DNA of 64,000 nt from Symsagittifera roscoffensis (GCF_963678635.1 NC_087062.1:71143345-71207344), one strand, 5' to 3'; positions 12,232 to 24,864 are shown, numbered from the stretch's first letter. Notes: generated by a model not told the origin, from the sequence alone. Made by a program: numbers and translations.

Positions 12232-15200
12232 ATGACGAGCCCAGTGAAGCGCTGTTCTAAAGGACTTTCCTTTCTGCTTTTGTTTTGTACACAAGCTATC
12301 GGAAACGAATCGAATACTTTTTTTCTCGACGAACAGCTTGTATCAAATGCTACCCTTCCAAGTGGTTCGTCGTCCAATATTACAGAACAACAGTGGACAA
12401 CATTGGCAACAGAAACTCCGAGACAATGTCCATTGTTAAATAGGGGTAACAAAAACTATTTTTGAACATCTTTAAGCCGTTTTTTTCCTTCAAATTCTTT
12501 GGGCCCGACTGTTTCAGTAGCAATTTTTGACGAAACAATTCTCGCTTAAAACTAAAAATGATATTTTACCAGTGATAACTTTTTGCAAAGTTACAATAGT
12601 TTGAGTTTGGGACTATACTTTGACGACAATAATTCAAATTGGGACAATTAACGCGCATAATAATTTGTACTGTTGAAGCGTAAGCAGCGAATTGAATCAC
12701 TTCAATTTTAACTGAGGCAAGGATTCTGCTCCTAATAATACGTCGCCAGGCATAAATCCGGATCATCTAAACTGTTCGCGCCTTCTGATACCTAGTAAAA
12801 AAACTGCAAACCCCCCTATAAGTAAACAAGACTTCTCGTATCAGGGCGAAGCCCTGAAAATTCCGGCTTCCTTTTACCGTTTATGGAGCAGTAATAACAT
12901 AAACAACATAAAAACAATTAAATGAAATAAAATAAATGAAATTTTTTTTTCCAAATTTTGAAAATTTTTCGATGAAAATTATCCCCCCCACACGCCATTT
13001 AAAAAACAAAACAATAGATTTCGCTCCTTGTAACAAATCAATTATGGCAAATAGGCTTCTTTCAACCCATTTGGAACGATTTCTAAGACGGATTAAATCT
13101 CCGCTTACGCGTTAATGGCGCGAATTATATCGCGCGTTAATTGTCCCAAATTGGTCAAAATGGCCAAAAATGGCAATCTTTAAACCCTCATAACTTTACG
13201 AACAATGATCACAGGTGAAATATCTTTTCAAATTTAAGCTCAGGACAACAATAGCTTTCGAATGATATAAAAAAATTCCATCAAAAACGGCTAGTTAAAA
13301 AGTCGAAATTTGTCAGAAAAAAAAACCCACCCCGAGCACAAATATTCCGTTACTTTCGTATCGAAAGTCGGAACAATAATTCAGTGTTTAAGCAAATGGG
13401 AGTTTTTAACCTTGAAACCAAGAAAAAAAACAATTGACCGAGCTTTGCTTCGATACGAGCAGTCCTGATTATTTTTGAAAGCAGCTGTTTTTGTCAAGCA
13501 GGATGAGTTTTTCTTCAGCAGTTAAGCACGAGACTGAAAGCTTAAGCATATTTGAATTGCTAAGCTTATCTAAATTTTGAACCTTGTAACAGTTTCCTCC
13601 CTTTCTGTAACAAGACTGCTCATATCAGGGCAAAGCCCTGAATGTTCCGAGTGCCTTTTAAGGTTTATGGAGCAGTAATAACATTAAAAAACTCAATAAA
13701 ATAAAACAAATATTTTTTCTTCTAAAATGTGATTTTTTCAATTGAAAATCATCCCCCCTACACGCCATATAAAGTATAAAAGGATAGATTTCGCTCCTTG
13801 TAACAAACCAATTATGGCAAATAAGCTTCTTTTAACCAATTTGGAATAATTTCTAAGACGGATTAACTCTCCGCTTACGCGTTAATAGCGCGAAATAAAT
13901 CGCGTTAATTGTCCCAAATTGGCCAAGATGGAAATCTTTAAACCCCCGTAACTTTACGAAAGATGATCACAGGTGAAATATCTTTTCAAATTTTAGCCCA
14001 GGACAACAATACCTTTCGAATGATATTTAAAAATTCCGTCAAAAATGGCTAGTTAAAAAGTCGAAATTTGTCTGAAGAAAAAAAACCCACCCGAGCACAA
14101 ATATTCCGTTACTTTCGTATCGAAAGTCGGAACAAAAAGGAGATAACTTTCCGCAAACATTTCCTTTTGTTTCGTGCTTACCCCCCATTAAAGTTTCAAA
14201 AAGATGATTTTTTAAAATCGATTTTGGTGAGCTGTCAGGGCATTCAGAGCTTTGCCCTGATTCAAGAAATCTTGTTTATTACTGAAACAGGCCGTTTTTG
14301 TCGAAAGGATGCTTTTTCAACAACTATCCTGAGAAAGGTTTCATCGATCATCAGTGGTTATAATGGATTTTCTCGTTCAGAAATGCTGCCGTTATAATCG
14401 ATTTAAATTATATCGACTTCGCAATCAGTTATTATCATTAATTTCTGAAAACTTAAAACAGCTGAAGTCCATTTGAAACCAATTATTATTAAGGAATACA
14501 ATGAATATAATCTTTTTAAAAAATTCGCAGTTTTTTATATGCATTAATTACAGCATTTTCTTATTCTAAACCTACTGACATTTTCAACATCCTTCTAGTT
14601 TTTAACACCCAATTTAAACACTTCCCATCTTACCCCCATCTCGCTATCCCAATCTTTTAGCTATACTTCGATTTCAGATATATTTGGATTTCCATATAAA
14701 TTCAGCACCCGCGTTAACTTCAGACTAAATTTTTGGATTTACGACGCAATTTCAGTCACCATTTGAAAGTTTTGAAATGAATTATATCCACACGAAAAGA
14801 ATTATATCTAGGTTTTCAATTAATGTTACGTTTGCTATTAGCAAGCTTTAAAAAGTCGGAATGTAGATTGTTTTTGGGTTAACAATTACTTGAACAGTTG
14901 AATCAATTGCTGACATGTGTGCAATGTTTGTTACTAGGAAGTTTTCAGAAATAAATTGCTTTTTTGTCGGTTTCATGGATTTGCAGGATGATTTAAACTT
15001 TTGAATATTTTTCTAAATTGTTAGCTTTTTAACCAGTCAAATACATGGTGAGTTTTTAGGTTCATTCAAAACTACTGGTTGTGGGAATTGTCCCCGCATG
15101 ATCACATGACGAGTAAAATTTGATCACATTGTTCGATCGTTAGTGGACTGATTTACTAATTGGGCTACGACACATTGGTCTCTTTGTACATAAACTTACA

Positions 15201-18200
15201 AAACTTAAATAGCTTGAAAAAGTAAATAGAGTGAAATTTGTACTCCTGCAATTTGTAATTCTACTAATCATGACTTCGTATCTTTTCATTTTTTCGCTAA
15301 AATTTTTTAGGCCAATTATTTCTCTCTTTATCTGTTTTCAGCTTAGTTGTTACATCTCGTAACCGTTTTTTTTGCTACGCGCATTTTTTAAAGTCGCTTT
15401 TAATGTTTGATTTACTCCTACAATTTGTTATTTTACTCTTACCTTGACTTTTTTCTCCTCTTTAATTTTTTTCGTTTTATCAAAAAAAACTCGTCAGCTC
15501 TAACTTTATTGTTTTATTGACCTAATTTTTAGTCGTTTAAAGGGAAAAAAATTCCAACACTTGCCTTTGCACTTCTCAAGTTGATTGTTTGTTTACCAAT
15601 CCTTTTGTTGAAATTTCTTTTTTTTATTTCATGAAAATTTATTTCAAAATATACTGGAAAACTTCTAGTTTTTTCTCAAAATATTCTTTTTTGTATCAAC
15701 TGAAAGACCGTCTCATAACTTGTGTACCTGTATACTCTCGTATAATGTTTTTTCACTTAGTTCCTTTGTCTACAGCTTTCCAAAAATCTGTAAGAGAAAG
15801 TATTCACCCATACTTATAATTTTTTTCTCTGAAAATATCCCTCTCAAATCTGCCCTCTAAATTTGACTGCTCAAATCCTTTTCTGAGATGTGGCGCCTGA
15901 TACATGAGCCCAATTCATCTTCACGGTTGCAAAAATAATTTAGTACGTGTTTTAGGAAGCTCTTTTAACGTTCAACGATCTGTTTGAAGCACCGTAGGTG
16001 CGAGTCATGCGCTAGTTTATTCATATTGCTAAGAGCGTAACACGAGTTATTTATGCGTGGCGAATTATCCCGCATAACAAAATCGTTCCAAATTGAATTG
16101 AGGCTAGCTAATTTGTCGTATTAATTTCGTACGACTCAATATTTTCCACTTTGATTTTGTCCAAAATTTACAGTTTTTCAATATTTTCTTTTCCCAAAAT
16201 GAATTAAGGGAGAGTCGGAACATTCAGGGCTTTGCCTTGATATACGAGCAGTCTTGTATTTTTTCCGCCGATTGGTAGGCGTTATTGATTTATTATTTTG
16301 AGCTAAAACAAAAAGAATCATATCAAACAAAAGAATCATAAAGAATCAACTGTTTTATGGCATAAAAAGCCATTAGTCCCTATATCTTGCAGTAAACATC
16401 TCTGTTTCTCGTCACTTCAAATATCCGAATAAGGGTTTTAAAAAACTCCCTACATGAACGACTGCAGCCAATTTTATTTACACGTTAATATGACCCTCGG
16501 AAACTTAAAATTGTTGATTTTTGAGCGTTTAGTGAATCTTTTTGAGCTTCTGAGCATCTTTTTGAGCTTTTTTAGCTTCTGATGTTGTGTTTAATGGAGA
16601 TAATGAGTAGTGAGACACTCCCCTGTTTAGCGGTCGCTTACAAAGTTTTTTGAAGAAAAAAGTTATTGCCCTCGGAAAATTCATTTAAAAAAAATTAGTT
16701 GGTCGTTTTTTAACTTTTAACTTTTTGAATATTCGCAGAAATTACCCTGCCATATGAGATTTTACGTTTAATTCAAAGAAAGACTTTTGTAAACTCATTT
16801 GCTAATGCGAAAACGCCCGAATTTTCTTGACACTAAAAGTTATGGCCCTCGAACAAGTTGAAGTTTTTTGAGCTTTTTTTGTTATAGTTTTTGAATTTTC
16901 TCGAGAACTGCACTGAGTTTATGGGTTCAATCAAAATTTTAGTATGTTTGAATCCATTTTGCGTAATTGATTACGCCTTAATTTTTCACACAAAAAGCTA
17001 TGATTCTCTGAATTATAGAATTTTTTTTAAAGTTGACCTTTTTTGGACTAGTCTTGCTAACTATCCTGCGAAATCGGATATATATCATAGGTTGTCGAAA
17101 GCCTAGCTTTATAATTGGCCCATTTCCATTTTTCTTTTTTAAAACGTTCTGACTCTCATAGAAATCAATATTTTGAATCTTTGAGAAGTTTTTTGGAATC
17201 GTCTTGTCTTTACGCGAAAACTACCGTGCCAATTCTCAGGTTGTGTTCAAACGAGAAACTCACTTTTGGGGATCGTTTCTGCTTAAGCGGCCACAACCTG
17301 CTTTTTGCAGAAACAAAATTTCAGATTTTGGTAGGTCTTTTGACTGTTTTTTAGAATTTTCGACCGTTTTTTAAGGAACTTTTTTTTGAATTTTCACAAA
17401 GTGTTCGCAATCAAATCTGAAAAGTTCGTTTGAAAGAACCGGTTGCGATCATTGTTCCGGCAGAAGCGGCGACTCTTTTCTGCAAAAGAAATGTTACCTT
17501 CTCGGGAAAATTGGTTGTCTCAAATTTACTCTTCTCACTTTTGTTTTTAGTAGAGAAACAACTAAGATTTTGCGCAAAGTCCAACTTTTGAAATCACACT
17601 TTTTGGTGACGCAAAAACATTTAATATCAAACACGTGTCTCCAGCTTTATTTTTTTCAATATCTAATTATTTTTCGGCCCATGCTTTGTTCTGTTTGTGT
17701 TGTATCGCAAGAATAGCCCCCGCCTTTCTTTTCTAAATTTTGATGAACTAAAAAAAACAAAAAGAAGGAAAAGACTAGTTTGCTCAAGTTTTGCCGAAAA
17801 GTTTTTGTCTTCAGAATCACTCTCAATTGAAGTATTGAAATTTAAGAATATCTATATATTTTTTACGTTTTTCAGATGGAAACCCACTCGTCCCGCTCAT
17901 GGAGAACTTCGAGCCTGAGCGAATCTTCCGGCAAAACCAACCATCTGCCGATTGCTCGTCGGCTAACAGAACCAACACAGTGCGAGTGCTCAGTGGGTCA
18001 CCACAAGAGTACCCACTCATTCAGCAGCCTACTCAACTGGACGAATACTTCTTCGTGTGGCGAATCGAGTGTGATATGGAGAGTGCGTACCTGTTGATTG
18101 ACTTCATGAAACCCACTTTCTTGAGCAGCGCAGGAGGCATAAGTGTGAACAATTTTGATGGAGATTTGTGCAAACTGAATTTTTCCTGCGAGGCTTATCA

Positions 18201-18482
18201 CGTAAGTGTAGTCTTCAGAACTAGTTCAATTATAACTTGCAATTATTATTCTGACTACGTCCTATGAGAAATAACTATGGATTAGCTAGTGTTTCTTTGT
18301 CAATTTTTAAAAAAAGTCAAGGAGACTTTGTAAGGCTTCAGATTTTGCAAAACCCTATTGATCGTAATTGAAATCGGAAATAAAGTTGCTTCAATGTCGA
18401 GAAGATTTTCATTTTTCAGACAAGACACCAAGCTTACAATTTCGACGATAAGAACTACCTTTCATCGTCTTCTCATTCGTAA
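12232..18482 (+). CDS. Secreted glycoprotein, three exons, function unknown
   Basis: Exons are 12232-12445, 17876-18201 and 18420-18482, giving 603 nt and about 200 residues. The ATG opens a signal peptide (hydrophobic GLSFLLLFCTQAIG at residues 11-24). Five N-glycosylation sequons follow (NES, NAT, NIT, NRT, NFS) with several cysteines. Exon 1 ends in phase 1 at G|GTAACA, exon 2 begins TTTTTCAG|AT and ends CAC|GTAAGT in phase 0, and exon 3 begins TTTTTCAG|ACA and ends TAA. All phases match. Exonic composition is clearly richer in GC than the introns. Intron 1 is 5.4 kb and filled with repeats; intron 2 is 218 bp. The stop codon overlaps a possible donor (C|GTAAAT), see 18688. I recognise no domain. 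Prediction rests on splice phase and coding character only. Confidence 0.6.
12502..12740 (+). mobile_element. Diverged Helentron-like relic
   Basis: Matches the interior of the Helentron-like family in fragments: a CCAGTGATAACTTTTTGCAAAG segment, AATTGGGACAATTAACGCGC and GAAGCGTAAGC. Both ends are decayed. It lies at the start of intron 1 of the secreted-protein gene. Confidence 0.35.
12827..13373 (-). mobile_element. Helentron-like element, full copy
   Basis: 547 bp, reverse orientation. It begins CAAGACTTCTCGTATCAGGG (complement of the 3' tail and palindrome) and ends CGAAAGTCGGAAC (complement of the 5' end). It inserted between T and T in intron 1 of the secreted-protein gene. Confidence 0.6.
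13611..14133 (-). mobile_element. Helentron-like element, full copy
   Basis: 523 bp, same orientation as the copy at 12827, about 240 bp downstream of it. The palindrome CAGGGCAAAGCCCTG is perfect here and both ends are intact. Flanked by T on both sides in element orientation. Confidence 0.6.
14134..17875. other. Intron 1 remainder, no supported gene
   Basis: Low-complexity AT-rich sequence. A short Helentron-type 3' palindrome appears near 14240-14275 and another at 16208. Between about 16440 and 17400 similar phrases such as GTTATTGCCCTCGGAAAAT and GTTATGGCCCTCGAACAAG recur, suggesting a decayed tandem repeat. Short open frames here have no coding character. Confidence 0.4.
16208..16256 (+). 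mobile_element. Helentron-like 3'-end fragment
   Basis: Solo 3' end: AGTCGGAACATTCAGGGC, a near-perfect palindrome, then ACGAGCAGTCTTG. No upstream element body is recognisable. Confidence 0.5.
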
Positions 18483-18687
18483 ATTCGTGTCATATTGTCT
18501 GAATAACTAAATTGACCGACAAGTACACAAAACAAAATCACTGACAAGTAAACTTGTAAGTGAGCTCTCAAATAAGTTAGATACGCATAAGTTAAGCTAT
18601 TACATTTAATTCATTGATTAACATGATTTTATCATCCTTTAATTGAAAAAAAAACAACAGAAAATTACGTAAAATGAAAATTTTTAG

Positions 18688-18889
18688 AACAGTATTGTCG
18701 TCTGCTGTGCAGAATGAACATAATGCTTCGATCAGAATTGAAATTGACGCGAAAAAAAAGCTAGTTGAATTTTGGATTCGAGTCTGGTTAGGAAATTTGA
18801 CAATTATCAATTTTTTTTCGGGTCTTTTAGCTAATCAGCCGATTTCCCCTTCCTCAGCCATGCGAGCTTACTCATTGAGCTTTTTTTAA
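18688..18889 (+). CDS. Possible alternative 3' exon of the secreted-protein gene
   Basis: An open segment follows the acceptor ATTTTTAG. If exon 3 at 18420 is cut at C|GTAAAT (18478/18479), inside its stop codon, its phase-2 end joins in frame to this segment and adds about 67 residues before TGA-free sequence ends at TAA near 18887. The central part (IRIEIDAKKKLVEFWIRV) looks protein-like; the distal part is less convincing. A retained or alternative isoform is possible; equally it may be chance. Confidence 0.25.
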
Positions 18890-21884
18890 ATAAAAATAAA
18901 TTCGTTAGTAGAAATTGTTAAATAGATTCTTAATACTTTTTTAGTTTTTATAATTTTTTGCGAACTAATTTTTTGATGTCCTTAGTGTGTTATGTTTTGT
19001 TCTAAGTAATTCAAATGAGATATTTTGATAACCATACTCGATTACTTTACAGAAAAAAGAAAAAACCTAAAAAGAAAAAAGAGAACCTTCTTGTAACGGA
19101 ATCCACTTGCAATTCACACAATAAACAGTTTGGCCTCGTAATGATTATGCTGCTTTCTCAATCGTGTCGAAATTTTCGTACTTACGAAAATGCTTTTCGC
19201 TTTTTTCAAGTTCAAGTTGTTAGGTAAAAACAACCGAAATGAAAACCTTGTTTTTTGATTTTGTTTCAGTGAATCAGTACTCGAAAAAATCGAAAAAAAG
19301 TAAAACACAAAAACGTTGATGAAAATATTTTCGTCCATTAGAATTTTTCAAATTTTTCATCTCCACTGAAATTTTTCGAATTATTCAAGTCTACGTTTGA
19401 AAAACATTGCTCTCAGAACTCTTCTTTTTCGATTCAAAATCTCAGTTAGGTGAAATTGAGACCTAGTACCGTAGTTTAGAATACTTTCAAAGAATTTCGG
19501 ATTGACCTAAGCCTAGTAAATTCAAAGCAAAAGTTGTTTGGAGAAGAAACTTCTGTCTTTCCATGAAATTCCTGAAAACTTGATCCGTTTTTTGCATACG
19601 TACTTTGAATGTAGTGTGAAAGAATGAAAAAAAAAAAAGCTTGTTATGTAAGAGCTTGCATAAACACTTGCAAATATTTGGAAAATTACTAGCAATTTCA
19701 TGATTTGAGTTTTATTTTGACTGACACTTGAGTAGTTTACTTGAAATCAATTTTTGTTTTTTCTGAAGCGATCAATATCAAAAGCGCCGCACTTTTTTTC
19801 TGCGTTGCATATATTTCGACCATCATTAATAATCATTTTCTGTGATCTATCAAACATTTTGGGATTATTTTGGGATTTTGGGATTATCTTTGGGAAACAA
19901 AATTGGTCTCAGAACTGATCGCTGAGGGTTTCAACATGCAAGCATAGGAAGCTATAGATGATCATTTTTCATCGTTTTTATTAAAATGTGCCTGTTTTTG
20001 ATATCAGAAGTTCTGTGATTTTTTACAAATCCTGTTTTTCTAAGAAGCTGTAGCCAAATTTTTGTTCCGATCATAGAAATTGGGGAAAAATTTTGTATTC
20101 GGCTGTGGTTTGATTTTTTTTGGTTTTCCTTGTAAATCAGCTACCATGAATAATTATTGGATTGGGTCGCGTGATATATCAGATTAACGCCCTCTCATTC
20201 TGATTTTGAACGAAATCTGTAAATTGCGAAACTTTTTCTCTTTCTCGAGAAAAACCTGTTTGAGTTTGTTTTTTGATTTTTAGTTTGAATTTGAGAAAAC
20301 TAGTTAGTGAGCATGCTTATTCTGTTTTTCAATCAATAAATTTCACCACAATTAATCATCGTAATTCTGTGATTTATTTAAAATAATTTCAGTTCTGGTT
20401 CGAACGGTTTTTCAAAACTTTCAGAAAAATTTTCCCACTTTCGAAAAAACGGGTTTGAAGTTGTCGAGTTTAAGTTTAGATTTGAGCCAAAAAAAGCAGG
20501 CAAGAAAGCTTATTATAGAATATGCCGAAAATTTTCGTTAAAAAAATTGAAAAAAATGTTTGAATTTTCAAGCGCCATTTTTGTTTTATCTGTTTTACTG
20601 CGTTTATCACAAGGAAAACAACTAAACAACACCACAATAGAAAAAAAACGTTAAAAATTTTTCTATGTTTTTTTTTCTTCAAAATTGTGGTTGGAACAAT
20701 CTGTTTCAAAGCCACCTGCTAACTTTGTTACAATTTTGTTAAAAGTACGTATTGATTGATGGTATCGACTGCTTTCATGAGATTTACAAAGCACTGTTCA
20801 ACAGCAAGTTTTTTTTTACCTCACCCATCTCTGTTGATTTCCGCGAAATCGTCCAAGCATCCAGACTTGACTTTTGTTGCTTGAAATTTGAACTGTGAGT
20901 TTTTTTCACTCTCTGTCAAATTTTTCGACAGAAGAATTTTGTGGCAAAACTTTTGTTTTGCCAGAGAAAAAAATGGCACTTCAGATTTAAAGCAAAAAAA
21001 ATCAAATTGAGTGCTTTGGACATTTTTGCGGCATTCAATAGAGATGGGTAAGGTGAAAAAAACTTGTTGGTGAATCGTGCTTTTTGGATCTCAAGAACGC
21101 AGTCGATAACTTCAATCAAGATGTACTATTAACAAAGTTGAAACAAGGTCAGTCGGCTGTTGCGCAACAGATTTTTCCGAGCAAACTCCTGAAAAAAATC
21201 GTAAAAATTGGAACTTAGTTAAAGTATTTGGTCTATGATTCTAGAAAAGAACTTTTTGATACTTTTGAAAAAAGGCATAATTTTTGCCACTTTTATGACA
21301 TCAAATAAATTTTGGTTGAAAAGTCTGCAAACGTTGTCTGAAAATACTCGCATAGAAATTTCAGTTTTGTCATTTAAGCTGTCATGACCGAACAAACAAC
21401 CCTTTGTTTTTTCGGCGAAATTATTGCAGCCTTATTATCTTTCAAAGGTGTCTCAGTAAGAACGTTTGACTTTTTGCTCTATCTAAAAAAACTTTGGCGC
21501 TTTTTTGTGATCTAATGAGGGAATTTGCAACTTTCAATTGAAGCAACTTGTTCATAAACTCTTCGCCATCAAAACAGTAACTTCTAAATACGAATTTTTT
21601 TAATCTTAATTTTTTTTGTAAAGCACATTACAAACTTGTAATAGTGTTTTAGCGTTTTTAACATCTCCAACTTTTTTGTCAGAGAATTTTCTTTTTGTCA
21701 TTCTGGTTATCTTTGTTGCGTAGTTTCTAGCTTTAGAAATTTCTATTTTCTCTGCTTCAGTTAGGTTCTGAACCCATTTTTCAAAGACTTGACCACAATT
21801 TCTTCAGAACATTTTTGAGTCATTCCTTACCCATGATTCTTTTTTTTTTAAATTCTTCTAAAGCTGCAAATCAGTCGAGATTTG
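18890..21884. other. Gene-poor region with one degenerate inverted repeat
   Basis: AT-rich with no supported gene. A foldback lies at about 20750-21130: the left arm (GATTGATGGTATCGACTGC..CACCCATCTCTGTTG type) is the imperfect inverse of the right arm (CAATAGAGATGGGTAAGGTG..GCAGTCGATAACTTCAATC type), about 115 bp each. A 20-base stretch near 19124 (ACAGTTTGGCCTCGTAATGA) also occurs exactly at about 43199. Confidence 0.4.
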
Positions 21885-22245
21885 GATTGAGATATTCATC
21901 TAAAACACCATTTTTATCGGGATTTTCAGATGTTTAAAGTACAATCAATTTAACTTACATATTAATTAATAACTTGAATTAAGAGTATTATCATCGCGAT
22001 ATTGTAACTTAAGACTACGACAATTTTTTCCGGATTCCCGGGGTGTTAGATTCATATTAACCAAGTATATAATTTTTCAGATAAATTTTTTCTATCAGGA
22101 CTTTCACATGTTTAAAATACAAACAGTTTCTTTTAAGCAACAATTAAAAAATTGAATCAAATTTGTTATAATCGCGATATTATAATTGAAGAGTACGGCA
22201 ATTTTTTTCCGGATTCTCGGGGTGTTAAGATTCATACCAATCAGA
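21885..22245. repeat. Two-copy tandem duplication, about 185 bp unit
   Basis: Two diverged copies of one sequence (about 21885-22060 and 22078-22245). Each carries TTTCA(G/C)ATGTTTAAA, then ATCGCGATATT, then TTCCGGATTC(C/T)CGGGGTGTTA. No coding frame. It sits immediately before the Helentron-like copy at 22261. Confidence 0.55.
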
Positions 22246-22260
22246 TTTAAACAAAACAAA

Positions 22261-22788
22261 CAAGACTGCTCGTATCACGGCAAAGAACTGAATGTTCCGA
22301 CTGCCTTTTAAGGTTTTATGGAGCAGTAATGACATTAAAAATTTGAATGCAATAAAAAAAAAAGAAATTTTTTTTCTCTAAAATTTGGAAGTTTTTTATG
22401 AAAATTATCCCCCCCACACGCCATTTAAAAAACAAAACAATAGATTTCGCTCCTTGTAACAAATCAATTATGGCAAATAGGCTTCTTTCAACCAATTTGG
22501 AACAATTTTAGGACGGATTAACTCTCCGCTTACGCGTTAATAGCGCAAATAAATCGCGCGTTAATTGTCCCAAATTGGCCAAAACGGCAACCTTTAAATC
22601 CCCATAACTTCACGAAAAATGATCACAGGTGAAATATCTTTTCAAATTTGAGCTGAGGACAACAATACCTTTTGAATGATTTTTAAAAATTCCGTCAAAA
22701 ATGGCTAGTTAAAAAGTCGAAATTTGTCTGAAGAAAAAAAAACCCCCGAGCACAAATATTCCGTTACTTTCGTATCGAAAGTCAGAAC
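22261..22788 (-). mobile_element. Helentron-like element, full copy
   Basis: 528 bp in reverse orientation. It starts CAAGACTGCTCGTATCACGG and ends CGAAAGTCAGAAC. Flanked by T|T in element orientation. Confidence 0.6.
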
Positions 22789-22940
22789 AATTATTCTGAA
22801 ATAGATGAGTTGAGTGTTTCTACATCAGTAACAAAATGCGCTATTGCTTGATTAAAATATTTGCAATCAATAGAGATGCCGATACTCGAGTGGACTCATT
22901 GTTTTAAATACATATCTCAAGTTTTTTCATGAGGTTCATA

Positions 22941-23672
22941 CAGTGCTGATTTAAATTAACCGGACAAAACGCGTTAAACTTGAAATTTAAATTCCATTTT
23001 TCCTCAAATTGCGTTGAGTTTAGGTAAAAACTTATGAAGACAAAACTTGCCTTAAATTTTGGCAGAATTAATATGGTGTAATTTGTTTTGCGAAATTCGG
23101 GCCCGAAATTTTACCCCAAAAAAGGACAATTTTTGGCTTTTTTTAGTCAATCAGAATTTACGCCAAAACTACTCCTTGATCACTGACATAATTACAATAA
23201 AGTGAGCCCCTTACGTAGCCCAACAAACTTTCAGAAAGGTAAATTCTCCGAAACATTGTATAAACTAATTTATTTTTGTTTGATAGACAAAAAAGGTCGT
23301 TTTTACTATATAAAATACCCATTTTTGATTTAAAAACATTTTAAAAACTTTTTCAATTATTTTTTAGAGAATATATCTTTCTAAAAGTTTGTTAGGTTAC
23401 GTAAGGGGCTCACTTGATATAATTATGTCTGTGATTGACTTGTTATTTTTGGCGTAATTTTTGATTAACTAAAAAAAGCCAAAATGACCCATTTTTGGGG
23501 TAAAATTTTGGGCCCGAATTATGCAAAACAAATTACAATATATCAATTCCGCTAAAATTTTAAGCAAGTTTTGTCTTCATAAGTTTTCACCTGAACTCAA
23601 CCCAATTTGAGAAAAACGCGTTTTAAATTTCAAATTTAACGCGTTTTGTCCGGTTAATTTAAATCAGCACTG
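22941..23672. mobile_element. Mariner-type long-palindrome MITE, complete
   Basis: 732 bp. It starts CAGTGCTGATTTAAATTAAC and ends with the exact inverse; at least 37 terminal bases match perfectly. The arms continue, with mismatches, for about 330 bp each, so nearly the whole element is a hairpin. TA lies on both sides (22939-22940, 23673-23674), as for Tc1/mariner insertion. Relatives are at 34604-35195 and about 42115-42202. No transposase. Confidence 0.75.
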
Positions 23673-23937
23673 TATTTGATCTTGAAGTATTTGAAGATTT
23701 TGAAGTGTCAAAGATAAAAATACCGAGAACAATGAAACCAGTTTTAATCTCATTCAAATGAAAAAACTCAAATTTAAAAGATATCACTGTCAAGAAGCCA
23801 CATTTCGCAAAGCGCAATAAGCATTGATTTCTGGTATAATTTATTAACTTCTGTCGCTAGTTGGTCATAATGGCATCTTAGTACCTTAATACTAAAAACT
23901 ACAACAAAGTGTCTTTCAAGTCGCGCAATTGTTTCTT

Positions 23938-24137
23938 NNNNNNNNNNNNNNNNNNNNNNNNNNNNNNNNNNNNNNNNNNNNNNNNNNNNNNNNNNNNNNN
24001 NNNNNNNNNNNNNNNNNNNNNNNNNNNNNNNNNNNNNNNNNNNNNNNNNNNNNNNNNNNNNNNNNNNNNNNNNNNNNNNNNNNNNNNNNNNNNNNNNNNN
24101 NNNNNNNNNNNNNNNNNNNNNNNNNNNNNNNNNNNNN
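23938..24137. other. Assembly gap, 200 N
   Basis: Exactly 200 N, a round number suggesting a placeholder of unknown true size. Sequence to its right starts inside the 5' LTR of element A, about 59 bp after the LTR start as judged from the 3' LTR. Confidence 0.95.
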
Positions 24138-24864
24138 AAATTAGACGGCCATTTTGAATAAAATAGAGAAAAATCAGAACGACGCCATATTTGTGACGAA
24201 CGGTTGTATCCGAGACGAGAAAATACGGAGCCCTCTTATCGTGGCAATAACACACGATAAGGACCTTAGTGACGGATATTTGTGGAGACGGAGGCTTCAG
24301 TGGGGGGAAGAGAAATACCACGGAACCCTCCCGGGACACGAAATATAGGAGATAAGAGTGTTGTCTCAAGAAAATCACGGGAGCGGAGGCTTGGTCCCCC
24401 AGAGACTGTTATATGTGAAGGGACTGTGTAAACTAGCCATAACAGTTGCTGTAATGTCCTAGATCTGAATTAAACACCGTTATTATTTAATATTTCAGAG
24501 CATGAGTAGATAGAGAAAGGAAAAGGTCAATCCATCTCCAATGGATTTAATATAAAACTGTCACACAAAAACATATAGAAATAGGTGGTTCGAGCCGTGT
24601 TTTTAATGACAATCACGTAGTCTGAGGATCCGAGACTCAGCTATGTGGTTGTGTTCGCATGCCAAACGAAAGCTGATCAAAAGTCGTTTGACTGATGGCC
24701 TAAAAATAGTAACTTTTTTACTTTGCCCTAGACAGACCAGAAAATCAACTGGCAAGGTCGAGACGGTGAAAAACGAGTGGAATTAAGGTAACTGACGCCT
24801 GCCAGTCGTCAATAGGTACTTTTTCTACGCTCCGTCGCTGTGTGATATTTGGGCGAATGTTACA
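24138..24864 (+). repeat. Element A 5' LTR (start lost in gap)
   Basis: Matches 33878-34603 over its whole length with five single-base indels and no substitution that I could see. A TATAAAA box is at 24551-24557. The LTR ends GAATGTTACA. Confidence 0.85.

Noticed and set aside
12198-12452. Minus-strand frame opposite the first exon of the secreted-protein gene
   Set aside because: The plus-strand frame has an ATG, a signal peptide, a donor and phase-matched downstream exons; the reverse frame has none.
22941-23672. LTR or SINE origin for the 732 bp repeat
   Set aside because: The ends are inverted rather than direct and are flanked by TA, and there is no Pol III box or poly-A tail.
23899-24378. 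Frames spanning the N gap
   Set aside because: Composed largely of undetermined bases.
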